Shown here: positions 37,410-47,396 of the stretch, piece by piece
Layout: each line of letters opens with the position of its first letter
How positions within the stretch are numbered: the stretch's first letter is position 1
Origin: G963422445 sp963422445
GTDB lineage: Bacteria > Pseudomonadota > Alphaproteobacteria > Thalassobaculales > Thalassobaculaceae
Length of the DNA stretch: 64,000 nucleotides
Assembly: GCA_963422445.2 (NCBI GenBank)
Contig: OY729512.2
Location: 868,001-932,000, forward strand
Direction of reading: 5' to 3'
Program-made: the position numbers and the translations under genes
Notes under the pieces: generated by a model
The model's database searches: none
Seen by the model: only the letters and a program-made list of their open reading frames with translations
Told to the model about the DNA's origin: nothing

Positions 37410-37682
37410 TCAATTGATCGTAGGAGTCTCGTAGATTCCGTCGTTCTCGAACGCCTCTTCGCTGGCTTCGGCTCCTTCCGTGACCGTCTCCATGATGTCA
37501 TCTCTGGAAAAACCTTTCAACGCGGCCATGAAGGCAACCATTTCCAAAAGCACCCGCGTCATGCAATCAGGGCAAAATCCATTCTCATCTGAGCCCTCCT
37601 TCATGAGTTTGGCTATTGCCGATCCAAGAGTTATCTTGATTTCGTCTTGATACATATCGAGATGCTTCAGGTGATCTGTCAT
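37410..37682 (-). CDS. Hypothetical small acidic protein with a CxxC
   Basis: This 90-residue protein starts MTDHLKHLDMYQDEIKITLG and contains one C-P-D-C pair in DENGFCPDCMTRVLLEMVAF and an acidic tail (TVTEGAEASEEAFEND). It is predicted soluble, mostly helical. MITE1 lies 17 bases before the ATG, so its promoter has been displaced or replaced. I do not recognise the family. Acidic residues and composition suggest a real protein. Confidence 0.5.
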   Translation of the reverse strand: MTDHLKHLDMYQDEIKITLGSAIAKLMKEGSDENGFCPDCMTRVLLEMVAFMAALKGFSRDDIMETVTEGAEASEEAFENDGIYETPTIN

Positions 37683-37699
37683 GTCGTATATTCCCATAT

Positions 37700-37819
37700 A
37701 TCGCTTATGCACTTGGCTCCGGCTTAATCAACATGTTGATCGAAAACCGTCCAAATGGACCGGTAGGAGTCAACTTCTCGCGGCAAACTCTCGCAACCGG
37801 AGCTACGTGCATAAGCGGT
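37700..37819 (+). repeat. MITE1, derived from ISh (120 bp)
   Basis: Terminal repeats ATCGCTTATGCACTTGGCTC and the complement ACCGCTTATGCACGTAGCTC match the ISh ends. TCCCATAT is duplicated on both sides (37692-37699 and 37820-37827). Inside, ATCAACATGTTGATCG resembles the ISh right end and GCGGCAAACTCTCGCAACCG the complement of its left end. It is thus a deletion derivative that kept both ends. Confidence 0.9.
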
Positions 37820-37827
37820 TCCCATAT

Positions 37828-39327
37828 TTATAGTATTGGTCACCCTTACGCTTCGCTGCCCCTGAGGTCAATGGCCGCACGACTGTCTGTAAGGGAATGG
37901 GACCAGAAAGATTTGCGTTGGCCCTGAACTGGATCGGACCGCGCCCGGTTTGACCATGTCGTCCTTGGTCATAGCTATCGATTCGGCAGTTCGTTCCTAG
38001 ACCTTCCCCGGTCAGCCGCTGGAAAGATCATGAAATCGAGAGCCGCAGGATCGTGTTTGTATACCAACTTAACCACCTATTAGGATAGACCGGCGATATG
38101 TCGAAATCACCCAGTCGTGATCTATACACTTCTCTAGTCTCGCTAAAATACCCGGCATGACCGTTTTGGCAAAGCACTTTGTTGGTTGTTGAGCGTGTTC
38201 ATTGATGATTAAAACCAGTTTCGTTAAGCCCAAGGAGACCCTTTGTCGTCACCAGACAATATAATTCCTGCCCGTTCCTAGGCGTATTTCGAGCTTTTGA
38301 CGGGAGGTCGATCGCCAGAACTCAACACTATTCCCACATACCCAATGTGCGGGGTTGTTGATCCACGGCGGTCCCATACTAAATTTGAGAATCGGTCGAG
38401 TAGTGATTTGACAATATACAGAAATATCAATTTCATAAGTTAGTTCATAAACGAAATTTCTTATCTTTTTCAACAAGAATTCATGTCACCAAACTCTTGT
38501 CATGGACTCGCTGTTTACAGTGTGGGACCATCGTCCTGTTGATCCGGAATGTTTTCTAGATTTGTCGAGTAAGCGAAATAAATTAAGGTGAAGTCGTTGC
38601 CACCACCCGGCCCTCAAACTACATGGTAAAATGCATCCACCTACCGGAGAATTTGTCCGTAAGATCTCCGTCGAACGCATAAAGAACATCAATCATAGTG
38701 ACTTAACATAGACATCCAGGCATGGAGTCTAGTATTATGTTGGACTCAGATAATACAGGTCTTGGATCTCATTGTTTTACCTATGTTTCAGGCGTTGTCT
38801 AGAAACACTCTCTACCCTCTCTCACTATCTCGAAGCTAAGGGTATTTCGATCCAAATTTTGCAAGGGCTGGACATTCCATAATATCTCTCCCGGCCCACA
38901 TGTGTGCCATCCGAGCCGCTGGGCAGAACGGGAACGGTTTGAATTCGGCCGAACCGATGGATCGTCTACGGATCCAGAAACGTGAAACTTTCAGACTTGA
39001 CACCGAAACCGAGCAGCTGAGATTATGAATCTATTCATCAATCTTCTATACTCAAATAATCTGAATTCTCCTTCACCGACTATTGAACCACGTTTTCTCC
39101 GACGCCAAAGTACCACCAACAGATCTCTCGACTGGAATTAACGACAGCTTACCTGGGTAAGCTATGCTGCCAATTGCAAAACGGGTGAGCTATACTTTGA
39201 AATGAAATTTCAGAAGAGTCGAGATACCTGGAGGAGTACATTGTTGCGATGCTTGCCCATACTGTCATTGATGTTACTCTAGGTTTCACTTTCTTCTATG
39301 TCATAATGAGCCTAGATGCGTCGGTTA
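37828..39327 (+). other. AT-rich gene-free stretch
   Basis: About 1.5 kb holds no supported gene; open frames are short and lack ribosome sites. Composition is clearly AT-richer than the rest. One segment, about 38440-38560, resembles 49475-49600 on the other strand (shared ATGTCACCAAACTCTTGTCA and CTGTTTACAGTGT). This looks like decayed, possibly foreign, sequence. Confidence 0.5.
38440..38560 (+). repeat. Dispersed repeat R3, copy 1
   Basis: The core ATGTCACCAAACTCTTGTCA, then TGGACTCGCTGTTTACAGTG, recurs in reverse orientation near 49490-49555 with a few changes. Similarity extends more weakly upstream (CATAAACGA, TTATCTTTTT). The core contains the palindrome CTGTTTACAG. Nature unknown. 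Confidence 0.6.
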
Positions 39328-39335
39328 TTCGGGAA

Positions 39336-39446
39336 ACCGCTTATGCACGTGGCTCCGGTGGCACACGATATTGCCCCCGATGTCGACTATTCCCGGCACG
39401 CCAAACCCTACATGTGCGTTTCACCGGAGCCACGTGCATAAGCGGT
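39336..39446 (+). repeat. MITE2, sharing ISh ends (111 bp)
   Basis: Nearly perfect 25-bp terminal repeats begin ACCGCTTATGCACGTGGCTC. TTCGGGAA is duplicated on both sides (39328-39335 and 39447-39454). The 60-bp interior does not match ISh or MITE1, so this is a separate non-autonomous derivative or an independent capture. Confidence 0.92.
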
Positions 39447-39674
39447 TTCGGGAATTAATCGCCGATTTTTTGCACTTTGTTCAAAAAACTTATGGTCAGG
39501 TATTCAAGATCTGATCGGAGAGGAATATGCTAAACGAGCGTACATCCACTTATAAGGAACGCGAAATGAGGGCATTTCAACAAACTTCCATCATATATCA
39601 ATCACAAACATTTAGTAGAATTATTGATATCGTTGTCAAAGAAAACGACAGAAATTCTGACGCAGGTTTTACTA

Positions 39675-41011
39675 CATTTGAGTTTGAGGCGCAACACGTT
39701 TGATCGAGGTTTGAAACCCTGTATCCGCAGCATGTTATTGGCGGTCAAGTGATGGTGATACTCTCCAAAGTAGACACCAGGGAGAGATATCCTGCCCTCA
39801 GGCCACCATCACCTGACCTTCGAGCAACGATGCCGGATCGAGACACTTCCTGAAAGGGGTGATTCGCTGCGGTCGATCGCCCGGGCACCTGGCTTCCATG
39901 TCTCGACGATCAGCCGGGAGGTGAAGCGAAATACCGGTCTGCGGGGATACCGGATGAAGCAGGCGCATCGCCTGGCGACAGAGCGCCGTCATGTGCCTCG
40001 CAAGATGATCGCGGCGGCCTGAGCCCTGGTCGAGGAGACGCTGGCCCTGCGTTGGGGTCCGGAGCAGGTATCCGGCCGTCTCCGGCTTGAGGGCCTGCTG
40101 TCCGTCAGCGCGACCTGGATCGACCGTCACATCCGGGCGGATCGGGCGGCTGGCAGGCCCTTGTGCCACGCTTTCCGGCGGCGTGGCAAGACATACAACC
40201 GCTGCGGTCGCATGGCGACCGGACGCGGCCTGATCCCGAACCGGGTCGATATCCGCGAGCACCCTGCGGTGGTCAACGATGAAGACCCGGGTTGGCGACC
40301 GGGAGGTCGATACGATCATCGGATCCCGGCACCGGGGTGCGGTGGTGTCTGACGTCGTTTGCGCCGCTGGTGCACACGCTGACGGCAGATAACGGCAAGG
40401 TATTTGCCGGCCATCAGGCCCTCTCCGAAGACCTGTCAGCGGGATTTTTCTTCGCTACGCCTTACCATTCCCGGGACCGCGGCCTGAACGAGCATACGAA
40501 TGGCCTGGTTCGGCAGTACTTTGACAAAACGACCGATTTCCGCACCGTTGCGGCGTCGGCGGTGCATGATGATGTCGAGCATCAGCTCAAGATCCAGCCG
40601 CGCCGGGTTCCGGGCGACCGGACGCCGGCGGCCGTGTTCGGCGACGCGCTTCGGGGTATCGGAGTGTTGCTGACACGGTGAGTGCTGCCGGGCCTGCCTG
40701 CTCCTGTGTCATGACCACGTGAGACCCTGTCTCGTCTCGGCCACAGGACCGCCACCCAGGGACAGGTCTGGCACCGCCGCAGGACCACGCATGACGCAGC
40801 CGGACATGCGGCACACAACACCGTTTCAGGGTTTGCTTCTCCATCACCAGTGACGGGTCTTGACGCCTCTCCTGCGGGCGCCTGTGAACGGTCATGACAG
40901 CACGACCGGTACCCGGGACCCAATCAAAGCCAGCCACTCCGATACACTATTCCCCATTGGAGGGCCTTACCTGTCACGACCCCCCTGTTGCGTTTCGGAC
41001 TCCGAACCGGG
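39675..41011 (+). mobile_element. ISg copy B (IS30-type, about 1.34 kb)
   Basis: Left end CATTTGAGTTTGAGGCGCAA and right end, as complement, CCCGGTTCGGAGTCCGAAAC share the core GAAACGCAACA as an imperfect inverted repeat. Comparison with copy C and the lone end at 59.15 kb fixes the right border. About 50 bp of the distal non-coding region and part of the gene are deleted. Confidence 0.75.
39790..40681 (+). pseudogene. ISg transposase copy B (IS30 family)
   Basis: From a CTG where ATG is expected, the sequence reads PSGHHHLTFEQRCRIETLPE and VSTISREVKRNTGLRGYRMK (helix-turn-helix). A TGA then interrupts at MIAAA. Next come TWIDRHIRADRAAG, a frame break after HPAVVN and a deletion. The catalytic end follows: TADNGKVFAGHQALSEDL and RGLNEHTNGLVRQYFDK. 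Unlike copy C it keeps Glu in N-E-H-T-N-G. Confidence 0.85.
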
Positions 41012-41015
41012 AAAA

Positions 41016-41376
41016 ACAGGGACTCAATGACACCATACCAGTACCCACAACCTTCCCGCCACCGTCAGCAACGTGGTATCTGGGCAGTTACATTGTGGCC
41101 AACGAACCAACCTCGGCATACCCTTCTTCACACGTTATGTTCGTGCAAACGGTAACGTCAGGATAAACGAGACCGAGATCTAATGGCGGATGATTCTGTG
41201 CACAGGGTTTCCCACGGAAATCTGAACGGTGCCCGTTGGCCTGATAATTAACATTTGATAATGACACATATGGCCATCCAGTCGAGACCATACACACCGA
41301 CCGCGTTCGTTCCAGATATTAGCACCGCATTTTCGATGCAGTGTCCGAACTCGCATACGGGATTTGGCAATTTTCA
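41016..41376 (+). other. Gene-free stretch upstream of the GT39-type gene
   Basis: About 360 bases between the ISg right end and the glycosyltransferase gene. It should hold that gene's promoter but I see no clear boxes. The stretch around 41230-41270 is AT-rich. No repeat was recognised. Confidence 0.4.
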
Positions 41377-42819
41377 ATGAATACACAAGTGATCCACAAG
41401 ATACTTATTGCTTTGTGCTCGGCCCAGTTGCTTTTCTGGACGCTGGCTCCCGCATCAACCCATATTGCGCCACCACTCGATTTGGTCGAAATGTTGGTAT
41501 GGGGGCAGGAAAATATCGCCACAACCTACAAACATCCGAATCTCCCAGGGCTCTTGGCCAACCTTGTCTACAGGATTTCTGGGAACCAGTATTGGCCAGC
41601 ATACACATTATCCCAAATCTGCATCATTGCCAGTTTCATTTGTGTCTATTTGCTCGGTAGCAAACTCTTGGGGCCGGCCCGCGCTCTCGCTGGCACACTC
41701 ATGTTAACTGGTATTTTCTACTATTCATGGCCGACCCCGGAGTTCAATCACAATGTTCTTCAGATGCCGCTATGGGCTGGTGTCTGTCTGTCCCTCTGGT
41801 GCGCGACAAGAAGAAACCGCACTGTCTGGTGGATAGTGCTTGGCACCCTCGCCGGATTTTCGATATGGGCAAAATATTCCTCGGTAATTCTTCTGACCAT
41901 AGGTCTCGGATGGGCTCTGTATGATCCCCGTGCACGCAGATGTTTCGCGTCTGTCGGTCCCTGGATCGCCATGGCCGTCTTTGCCGGCACCGCCGCTCCG
42001 CAGGTCATTTTCCTGATCGAAGCGCCGCTATCGCCGCTGGATTACGCTCTCGGGCGCGCGGCACCGGAACGAGCCGACAACTGGATCAAATTTTTCCTGG
42101 CCCAGATTGCCGATCACGCAATTTTCTTTGTAATGGCTGCCGCATCGGGCCTTTTTGGCATTGTCGCCACTCACCGTTCGGCCGATGAAGCCGAAGCGCG
42201 CCGTTTCCTGATTTGCATGGGTCTTGGTCCTGTCCTGCTGACCACCGCCGCTTCCGCCGTGGCCGGATTCGGGCTGCGGGACATGTGGGGCATGCCGATG
42301 TTCAATCTGTCTGGATTGCTGTTGTTGGCACTGCTGCCCGGGCGTTTCAACAATGGAGTACTGCACCGCCTTGCAATCATGTCTGCCTGTCTTCTTGCAA
42401 TCGTCCCAGCGGTCTATGCGGGGTCAGTGATCTTTCGTGCTTCGACATCCGAAAAACCGTCGAGGGTGGTTTGGCCACAGCAGCAGATCGCGAAAACCCT
42501 TGTCGACGGCTATTTCCAGGAAACCGGGAGATTGCCTGATGTGGTAGCGGGCCCAATATGGGAAGCCGGATTGATAGTGCTAAATACGCCGGGCAATCCC
42601 CAGGTTCTTATCGACGGAGACCGCGACAAGGCACCTTGGGTTTCCGAAGATAAGATTGCGCACCAAGGTGCACTAGCGGTATGGCGACCTAACAAGGCAC
42701 CACAGGCGTTGTTGACGAGGATCGGAACACTCCCCGTCAGGCAGAACGACTTTTCCTGGTCTGTCAACAGACGGCCGATTCGTCTGAACTGGGCGGTGAT
42801 TCCCCCTAAGGGTCGGTGA
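41377..42819 (+). CDS. GT39-type membrane glycosyltransferase (PMT/ArnT-like)
   Basis: This integral membrane protein of 480 residues has a C-terminal soluble part. About ten hydrophobic segments are visible, for example ILIALCSAQLLFWTLAPAS at the start, ASFICVYLLGSKLLGPA, and FNLSGLLLLALLPGRF. The first loop holds the short acidic motif DLVEMLVWGQENIATTYKHP, in the place of the D-E catalytic loop of dolichyl/undecaprenyl-phosphate-sugar transferases. Such enzymes move a lipid-linked sugar onto lipid A, glycan or protein in the periplasm. The ATG at 41377 gives the usual N-terminus; a GTG at 41341 is the alternative. It is convergent with gtrA. Confidence 0.82.
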   Translation: MNTQVIHKILIALCSAQLLFWTLAPASTHIAPPLDLVEMLVWGQENIATTYKHPNLPGLLANLVYRISGNQYWPAYTLSQICIIASFICVYLLGSKLLGPARALAGTLMLTGIFYYSWPTPEFNHNVLQMPLWAGVCLSLWCATRRNRTVWWIVLGTLAGFSIWAKYSSVILLTIGLGWALYDPRARRCFASVGPWIAMAVFAGTAAPQVIFLIEAPLSPLDYALGRAAPERADNWIKFFLAQIADHAIFFVMAAASGLFGIVATHRSADEAEARRFLICMGLGPVLLTTAASAVAGFGLRDMWGMPMFNLSGLLLLALLPGRFNNGVLHRLAIMSACLLAIVPAVYAGSVIFRASTSEKPSRVVWPQQQIAKTLVDGYFQETGRLPDVVAGPIWEAGLIVLNTPGNPQVLIDGDRDKAPWVSEDKIAHQGALAVWRPNKAPQALLTRIGTLPVRQNDFSWSVNRRPIRLNWAVIPPKGR

Positions 42820-43179
42820 AGACAACAAAACGGTTCAGGAGATAGGTCACGGTTGCAGTACATCCGGTAATGACGACAAACCCGACGCTGTGGTTCTATC
42901 CCGCCAGATCAGCCCACAACGACATCAGAACACCGTGAACAATGACGATAACCGCAAAGGGTGCCGGAAAACGCGGAGATGTTGTCGAATGGGGCGTGCG
43001 AGCCTGCAACACGAACCATCGATTCCCGCAATGTGAAGTGGTAATGCCGCACACAGCGGCCAGCACCGAAGCAACCACGATCAGTTTGAACTCACCAATT
43101 TCAGCGGTCATCGCGAGTACGGCATAGTGAATCGCGGTTGCTGCCAGCCCGTTTAGACCGAATCGCAGGCGAATTATAA
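42806..43179 (-). pseudogene. gtrA-like flippase gene, interrupted by ISg and an in-frame stop
   Basis: RFGLNGLAATAIHYAVLAMT, then EFKLIVVASVLAAVCGITTS with GNRWFV and, after a TAG at 42896-42898, NHSVGFVVITGCTATVTYLL and NRFVVF are the four-helix GtrA pattern. GtrA proteins are thought to flip lipid-linked sugars across the inner membrane. The 5' end is cut by ISg copy C at 43180. The short frame PVKLFLR just beyond the far side of ISg (from 47125) could be its displaced start. It lies head-on to the GT39-type gene, with stops overlapping. Confidence 0.8.
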
Positions 43180-43479
43180 CCCGGTTCGGAGTCCGAAACG
43201 CAGCAGGGGGTCGTGACAGGTGAGGCCCTCCAATGGGGAATAATGTATCTGAGTGGATGGCCCCCCGGACTGACTTTTTTCGGGGATAGTTTGCGCCTCA
43301 AGCGACTGGCTTTGATTGGGTCCCGGGTACCGGTCGTGCTGTCATGGCCGTTCACAGGCGCCCGCAGGAGAGGCGTCAAGACCCGTCGCTGGTGACGGAG
43401 AGCAAACCCTGGAACGGTGCTTTGCGCCGCAGTCCGGCGGCGTCATGCGGTCCTGCGGCCGAGACAGGGTCTCATCCGG

Positions 43480-44481
43480 TCATGACACAGGAGCAGGTAG
43501 GCCCGGCAGCACTTCGATACCCCGAAGCGCGTCGCCGAACACGTCCGCTGGCGTCCGGTAGCCCGGAACCCGGCGCGGCCGGGTCTTGAGCTGATGCTCG
43601 ACATCATGCACCGCCGACGCTTCAACAGTGCGGCAATCGGTCGTTTTGTCAAAGTACTGCCGAACCAGGCCATTCGTATGCGCGTTCAGGCCGCGGTCCC
43701 GGGAATGGTAAGGCGTGGCGAAGAAAAATCCCGCTGACAGATCTTCGGAGAGAGCCTGATGGCTGGCAAACGCCTTGCCGTTATCCGCCGTCAGCGTTTG
43801 CACTAGCGGCGCAAACGGCGTCAGACACCGCCGGATCGCATCCCCAACCGCGGCCGCCGTCTTGCCGGCCACCAATTCGAGACAGGTGTCTTTCGATACC
43901 CGGTCGACCACCGGCACCACCGCACCCCGGTGCCGGGATCCGATGATCGGATCGACCTCCCGGTCGCTCACCCGGGTCGTCTCGTCGACCACCGCAGGAC
44001 GCTCGCGGATATCGACCCGGTTCGGGATCAGGCCGCGCCCCGCCGCCGTGCGACCGCGGCGGTTGTATGTCTTGCCACGCCGCCGGAGAGCGTGGCACAA
44101 GGTCCCGCCAGCCGCCCGACCCGCCCGGATGTGACGGTCGATCCAGGTCGCGCTGACGGACAGCAGGCCCTCAAGCCGGAGACAGCCGGATATCTGCTCC
44201 GGATCCCAACGCAGGGCCAGCGTCTCCTCGACCAGGGCCCGGGCCGCCGCGGTCATCTTGCGCGGCACGGACGAGGTCACATGACGGCGCTCTGTCGCCA
44301 GGCGATGCGCCTGCTTCATCCGGTATCCCCGCCGACCGGTATTCCGCTTCACCTCCCGGCCGATCGTCGAGACATGGCAGCCAGGTGCCTGGGCGATCGA
44401 CCGCAGCGCATCGCCCCTTTCAGGAAGCGCCTTGATCCGGCATCGTTGCTCGAAGGTCAGGTGATGGTAGCCTGAGGGCGT
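43480..44481 (-). pseudogene. ISg transposase copy C (IS30 family)
   Basis: The frame is open along the whole gene but starts at ACG (44479-44481) where copy A has ATG; the first usable start is a GTG at 44352 inside the helix-turn-helix. The domain order is SGYHHLTFEQRCRIKALPE, TWIDRHIRAGRAAGGTLCHA, KTYNRRGRTAAGRGLIPNRV, then the core. The Asp in TADNGKAFASHQ is present, but the motif N-E-H-T-N-G is N-A-H-T-N-G, so the catalytic Glu appears lost. It is probably inactive. Confidence 0.8.
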
Positions 44482-44539
44482 GATATCTCTCCCTAGTGTG
44501 CACTTTGGAGAGTATCATCATCACTTGACCGCCAATAAC

Positions 44540-47062
44540 CTCAGACTTCCTGACCTCTTGGCGTTGACGCTGCCGGACGGCGTGCCGCGAGCCCCTTGAA
44601 GTCTGCCACTTTTCGGCCGTTGCGGGCCGATTTTCGGTGGCAGTCGCAGCCGATGTCGTATATTGTAATATGACACTATATACGCGGCCTCAGCCATGCC
44701 CATGACCCTCCCGCTGTGCCCCCAGAGGCGGTTCCGATCGGCAACAGCTGCTTCGCCGTCCTGATCTCGGACGACACCTTCACCTACTTCTCAAACCTCG
44801 TTCCCTTCGACAGCCACCCCGCCGATGACCGCGCCGCGATGCTCATGCGCATCGGCCGCCTCGCGGTGATCAGCGCGCTCTCGCCGCAGGATCTGGCCGA
44901 CGCGTTCTGTGTCTCGCGCTCGACCGTGCAGCGAGCACGGCGGCGCTACCTGGCCGAGGGTGAAGCGGCGTTTCTGAAACCCCGGCGCGGGCGCGGGCCG
45001 TCGGTGTTCACGCCGGGGTTGGCCAAGAGGGCGACAGCGTTGCTGGAAGCGGGCCTGAGCGGCGCTGCGGTGGCCCGGGTTCTCGGCGTGTCGAAAGCCT
45101 CGGTCCACAAGTGGCGCCGGCGGGGGGCTGATCGGCAAGGCGGTGTGCGCGCAGGAGCCCGCAGGCTCGGCAGTGGGTGCGCCATGCGAGGCGCGTGTCG
45201 CTGAAGAGGCTGGCGGCGCAGCCGGGCCCGAAGCGGGCGAAGCGCAGCCCTTGGCGGACACGGCGCAGAGCGGGGAGCCAGGTCCTCTCGACGCCGGGAC
45301 GCAGACGGATCGCAGCGCGCGCGACCGGCAGAGGCGCCGATGGGGCGCGCGACCTGCGATGTCTCGGGCCGGGTGCTGGCCAGCAGCGGGCAGGCGGGAC
45401 CGGTCGAACCGCAGTTCGCCAGCGCCGCCCGCGGTGTGCGCTCAGGCGGCGTTCTCACCGCCCTGCCGGCCCTGCTCAAGGAAGGTCTGCTGGCCGCGAG
45501 CGACGCCCTGCCGCTCCTGCCCAAGGGCTATTACGGCCTGAACACGATCCTGCTTTTCCTGGCCTTCATGACCCTGGCGCGGGTACGCAACCCCGAGAGT
45601 TTGCGCTATCGGCCGCCGGGCGAATGGGGCGCCATCCTCGGCCTCGACCGTTGCCCCGAGGTCAAGACCCTGCGGCGCAAGATCGCTCTGATCGCCAACG
45701 ACGAGGCCGGCGTGCGGGCTTGGCAGCGCGCCCTTGCCAGGCGCTGGCAGGCCGACGAGCCGGAGCTCTGGGCGACGCTGGCCGTCGACGGGCACGTCAA
45801 GGTCTACGCCGGCCGCAAGGGACGCCTGCCGAAACACTTCGTCTCGCGCCAGAAGCTGTGCCTGCCGGCCAGCACCGGCTACTGGATCAACGCCCTGGGC
45901 GGCAAGCCCCTGCTCTGTCTGCATAAGACGCTGGATCCGAAGATGGTCGCCGCCATCGAAGCCGACGTGGTGCCGGCGCTGCAGGACCTCGGGATCGTCG
46001 ACGCCCAGGCGCCGGACCTGACCGCAGAGGCGCCCGGCCACCCCGCGCTCACCCTGGTCTTCGACCGCGAAGCCCGGATCTGTTCCGCCGGCTGGCGAGG
46101 CGCGGCATCGCCTGCCTGACCTGGCACAAGAACTTCGGCGGCGAGGATTGGCCGGTCGAGGACTTCGGCGCGACGACCGTTCCCATTCACGGACCGGCGA
46201 CAAACCGCACCGCCTCCGTGCGGCTGGCCGAAAAGCCGGTGACGTTGCCGAACGGCTTCAGGGTGCGCCAGATCCGCCGCCTGCTGGACAACGGCCGTCA
46301 GATCCCCTTCATCGTCACCGATCCGCACAAACCGATGAGCGAGGCCGCAGGCGCCATGTTCTCGCGCTGGTCGCAGGAAAACTTCTTCAAGTACATGCGC
46401 GACGAGTTCAATCTCGACGCCCTGCCGACCCACGAACTCGAGCCTCTCGATCCCGACACCATGGTCGTAAACCCGCTCCGGCGGGCCTATGACAAGGCAA
46501 TCCGCAGCGCCGAACGCCGGCTCGCCAGCCTGCGCAACCGGAGCGCCGGCGCGGCCAGGAAAAAGAGGCCGAAGGCGCAGCTCAGGAGAGAAGTCAGCGA
46601 CCTCGAGGGTGCCCTCGAGATCGCCAGGGCCAGCCGCAGGAACGTGCCGAAGCACTGTCGAGCCGGCGACCTCGACGAAGACCAACAGCTCGATGCCCTG
46701 CCCTCACGCGACCGCATCCTCCTCGACATCATCCGCATGATCGCCTACCGCGCCGAAACCCGCATGATGCTCCCCGTCATGCAGGGACAAGGCAAGAAGC
46801 CTCATCCCCGGAAACTGCTTCAGGCTCTCATGACCGCCGACGCCGACATCCTGCCGGACCCCGCCAACGGCGTTCTCCGGGTCCACATTCTCGGCCTCGC
46901 AAATGACGCTTGCAACCGCCAGATCGATGCCCTCCTGAACGAGCTCAACGCCACCGAAACGCTCTTCCCCGGGACCGATCTGCGCATGGTCTACGAGATC
47001 GACGCAGCCCCGGAACCCACCCAGCCGGTGTCACACCAAATCACTAGAGGTCAGGAAGTCTG
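44540..47062 (+). mobile_element. Tn44: unassigned 2.5-kb transposon
   Basis: Perfect 17-bp inverted repeats CAGACTTCCTGACCTCT lie just inside both ends. AAC is duplicated at 44537-44539 and 47063-47065, and the uninterrupted target is known from ISg copy B. One large plus-strand gene fills most of the element. The first 170 bases are non-coding. I cannot assign it to a named IS family. Confidence 0.8.
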
Positions 47063-47063
47063 A
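44716..47063 (+). pseudogene. Tn44 transposase, large, split over three frames
   Basis: The N-terminal part has two helix-turn-helix segments (ALSPQDLADAFCVSRSTVQR and SGAAVARVLGVSKASVHKW). The middle part, from about 45340, reads KGYYGLNTILLFLAFMTLAR, ALRWQADE-type helices, LAVDGHVKVYAGRKGRLPKH (likely first Asp) and LVFDREARICS. A frame change near 46100 leads to ACLTWHKNFGGEDWPVEDF, then GAMFSRWSQENFFKYMRDEF (likely Glu). The full protein would be near 780 residues, long for an IS transposase. At least two frameshifts make it inactive. A degraded relative lies at 32.3 kb. Confidence 0.7.
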
Positions 47064-47124
47064 ACATACTGCGGACACAGGATCTTTAACCTCGATCAGA
47101 CATGTTGCGTTTCAAACTCAAATG

Positions 47125-47396
47125 AGCGTAAGAATAACTTAACGGGTGCGCTCGCTCCTGCACTTCGGGCAGCATCAATCGTCCGGCCAAATTCGGCTCT
47201 CAAACCATTTCCGCGCCGGCGCTTCGTCCGGGAATATATCCGAGAGCTGCATCATCGTGATACCTTGGCGGTGCGCTTTTCCAGGGGCCGTCTGCGCCGT
47301 TCGGGAACCTCCTCTAACTATCTGTAATATAGGAGTTTATGGTTCATATGTCAAGTTATTATTATAATACCCAAACGCAGGGCCCGGCTCAACTCT
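47125..47396 (-). other. Spacer downstream of the GtrB-like gene
   Basis: Reading leftwards this 270-base stretch joins the end of the GtrB-like gene to ISg. If gtrA began here, its first codons would be in the last 60 bases before ISg (PVKLFLR in one frame). No start codon with a ribosome site is evident, and the rest is AT-rich with no gene. Confidence 0.35.

Larger units (their letters stand above)
43180..47124 (-). mobile_element. ISg copy C (IS30-type), interrupted by Tn44
   Basis: The two parts, 43180-44539 and 47063-47124, rejoin into a full element of about 1.42 kb with ends CCCGGTTCGGAGTCCGAAAC and the complement of CATTTGAGTTTGAAACGCAA. Tn44 is inserted between them with a 3-bp AAC duplication, at GCCAATAAC/ATACTGCGG in the left non-coding region. 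This is the longest ISg copy. Confidence 0.82.

Noticed and set aside
39336..39446. MITE2 as a terminator or RNA gene
   Set aside because: The long inverted repeats could fold, but the exact match to ISh ends and the 8-bp duplication show a transposable repeat.
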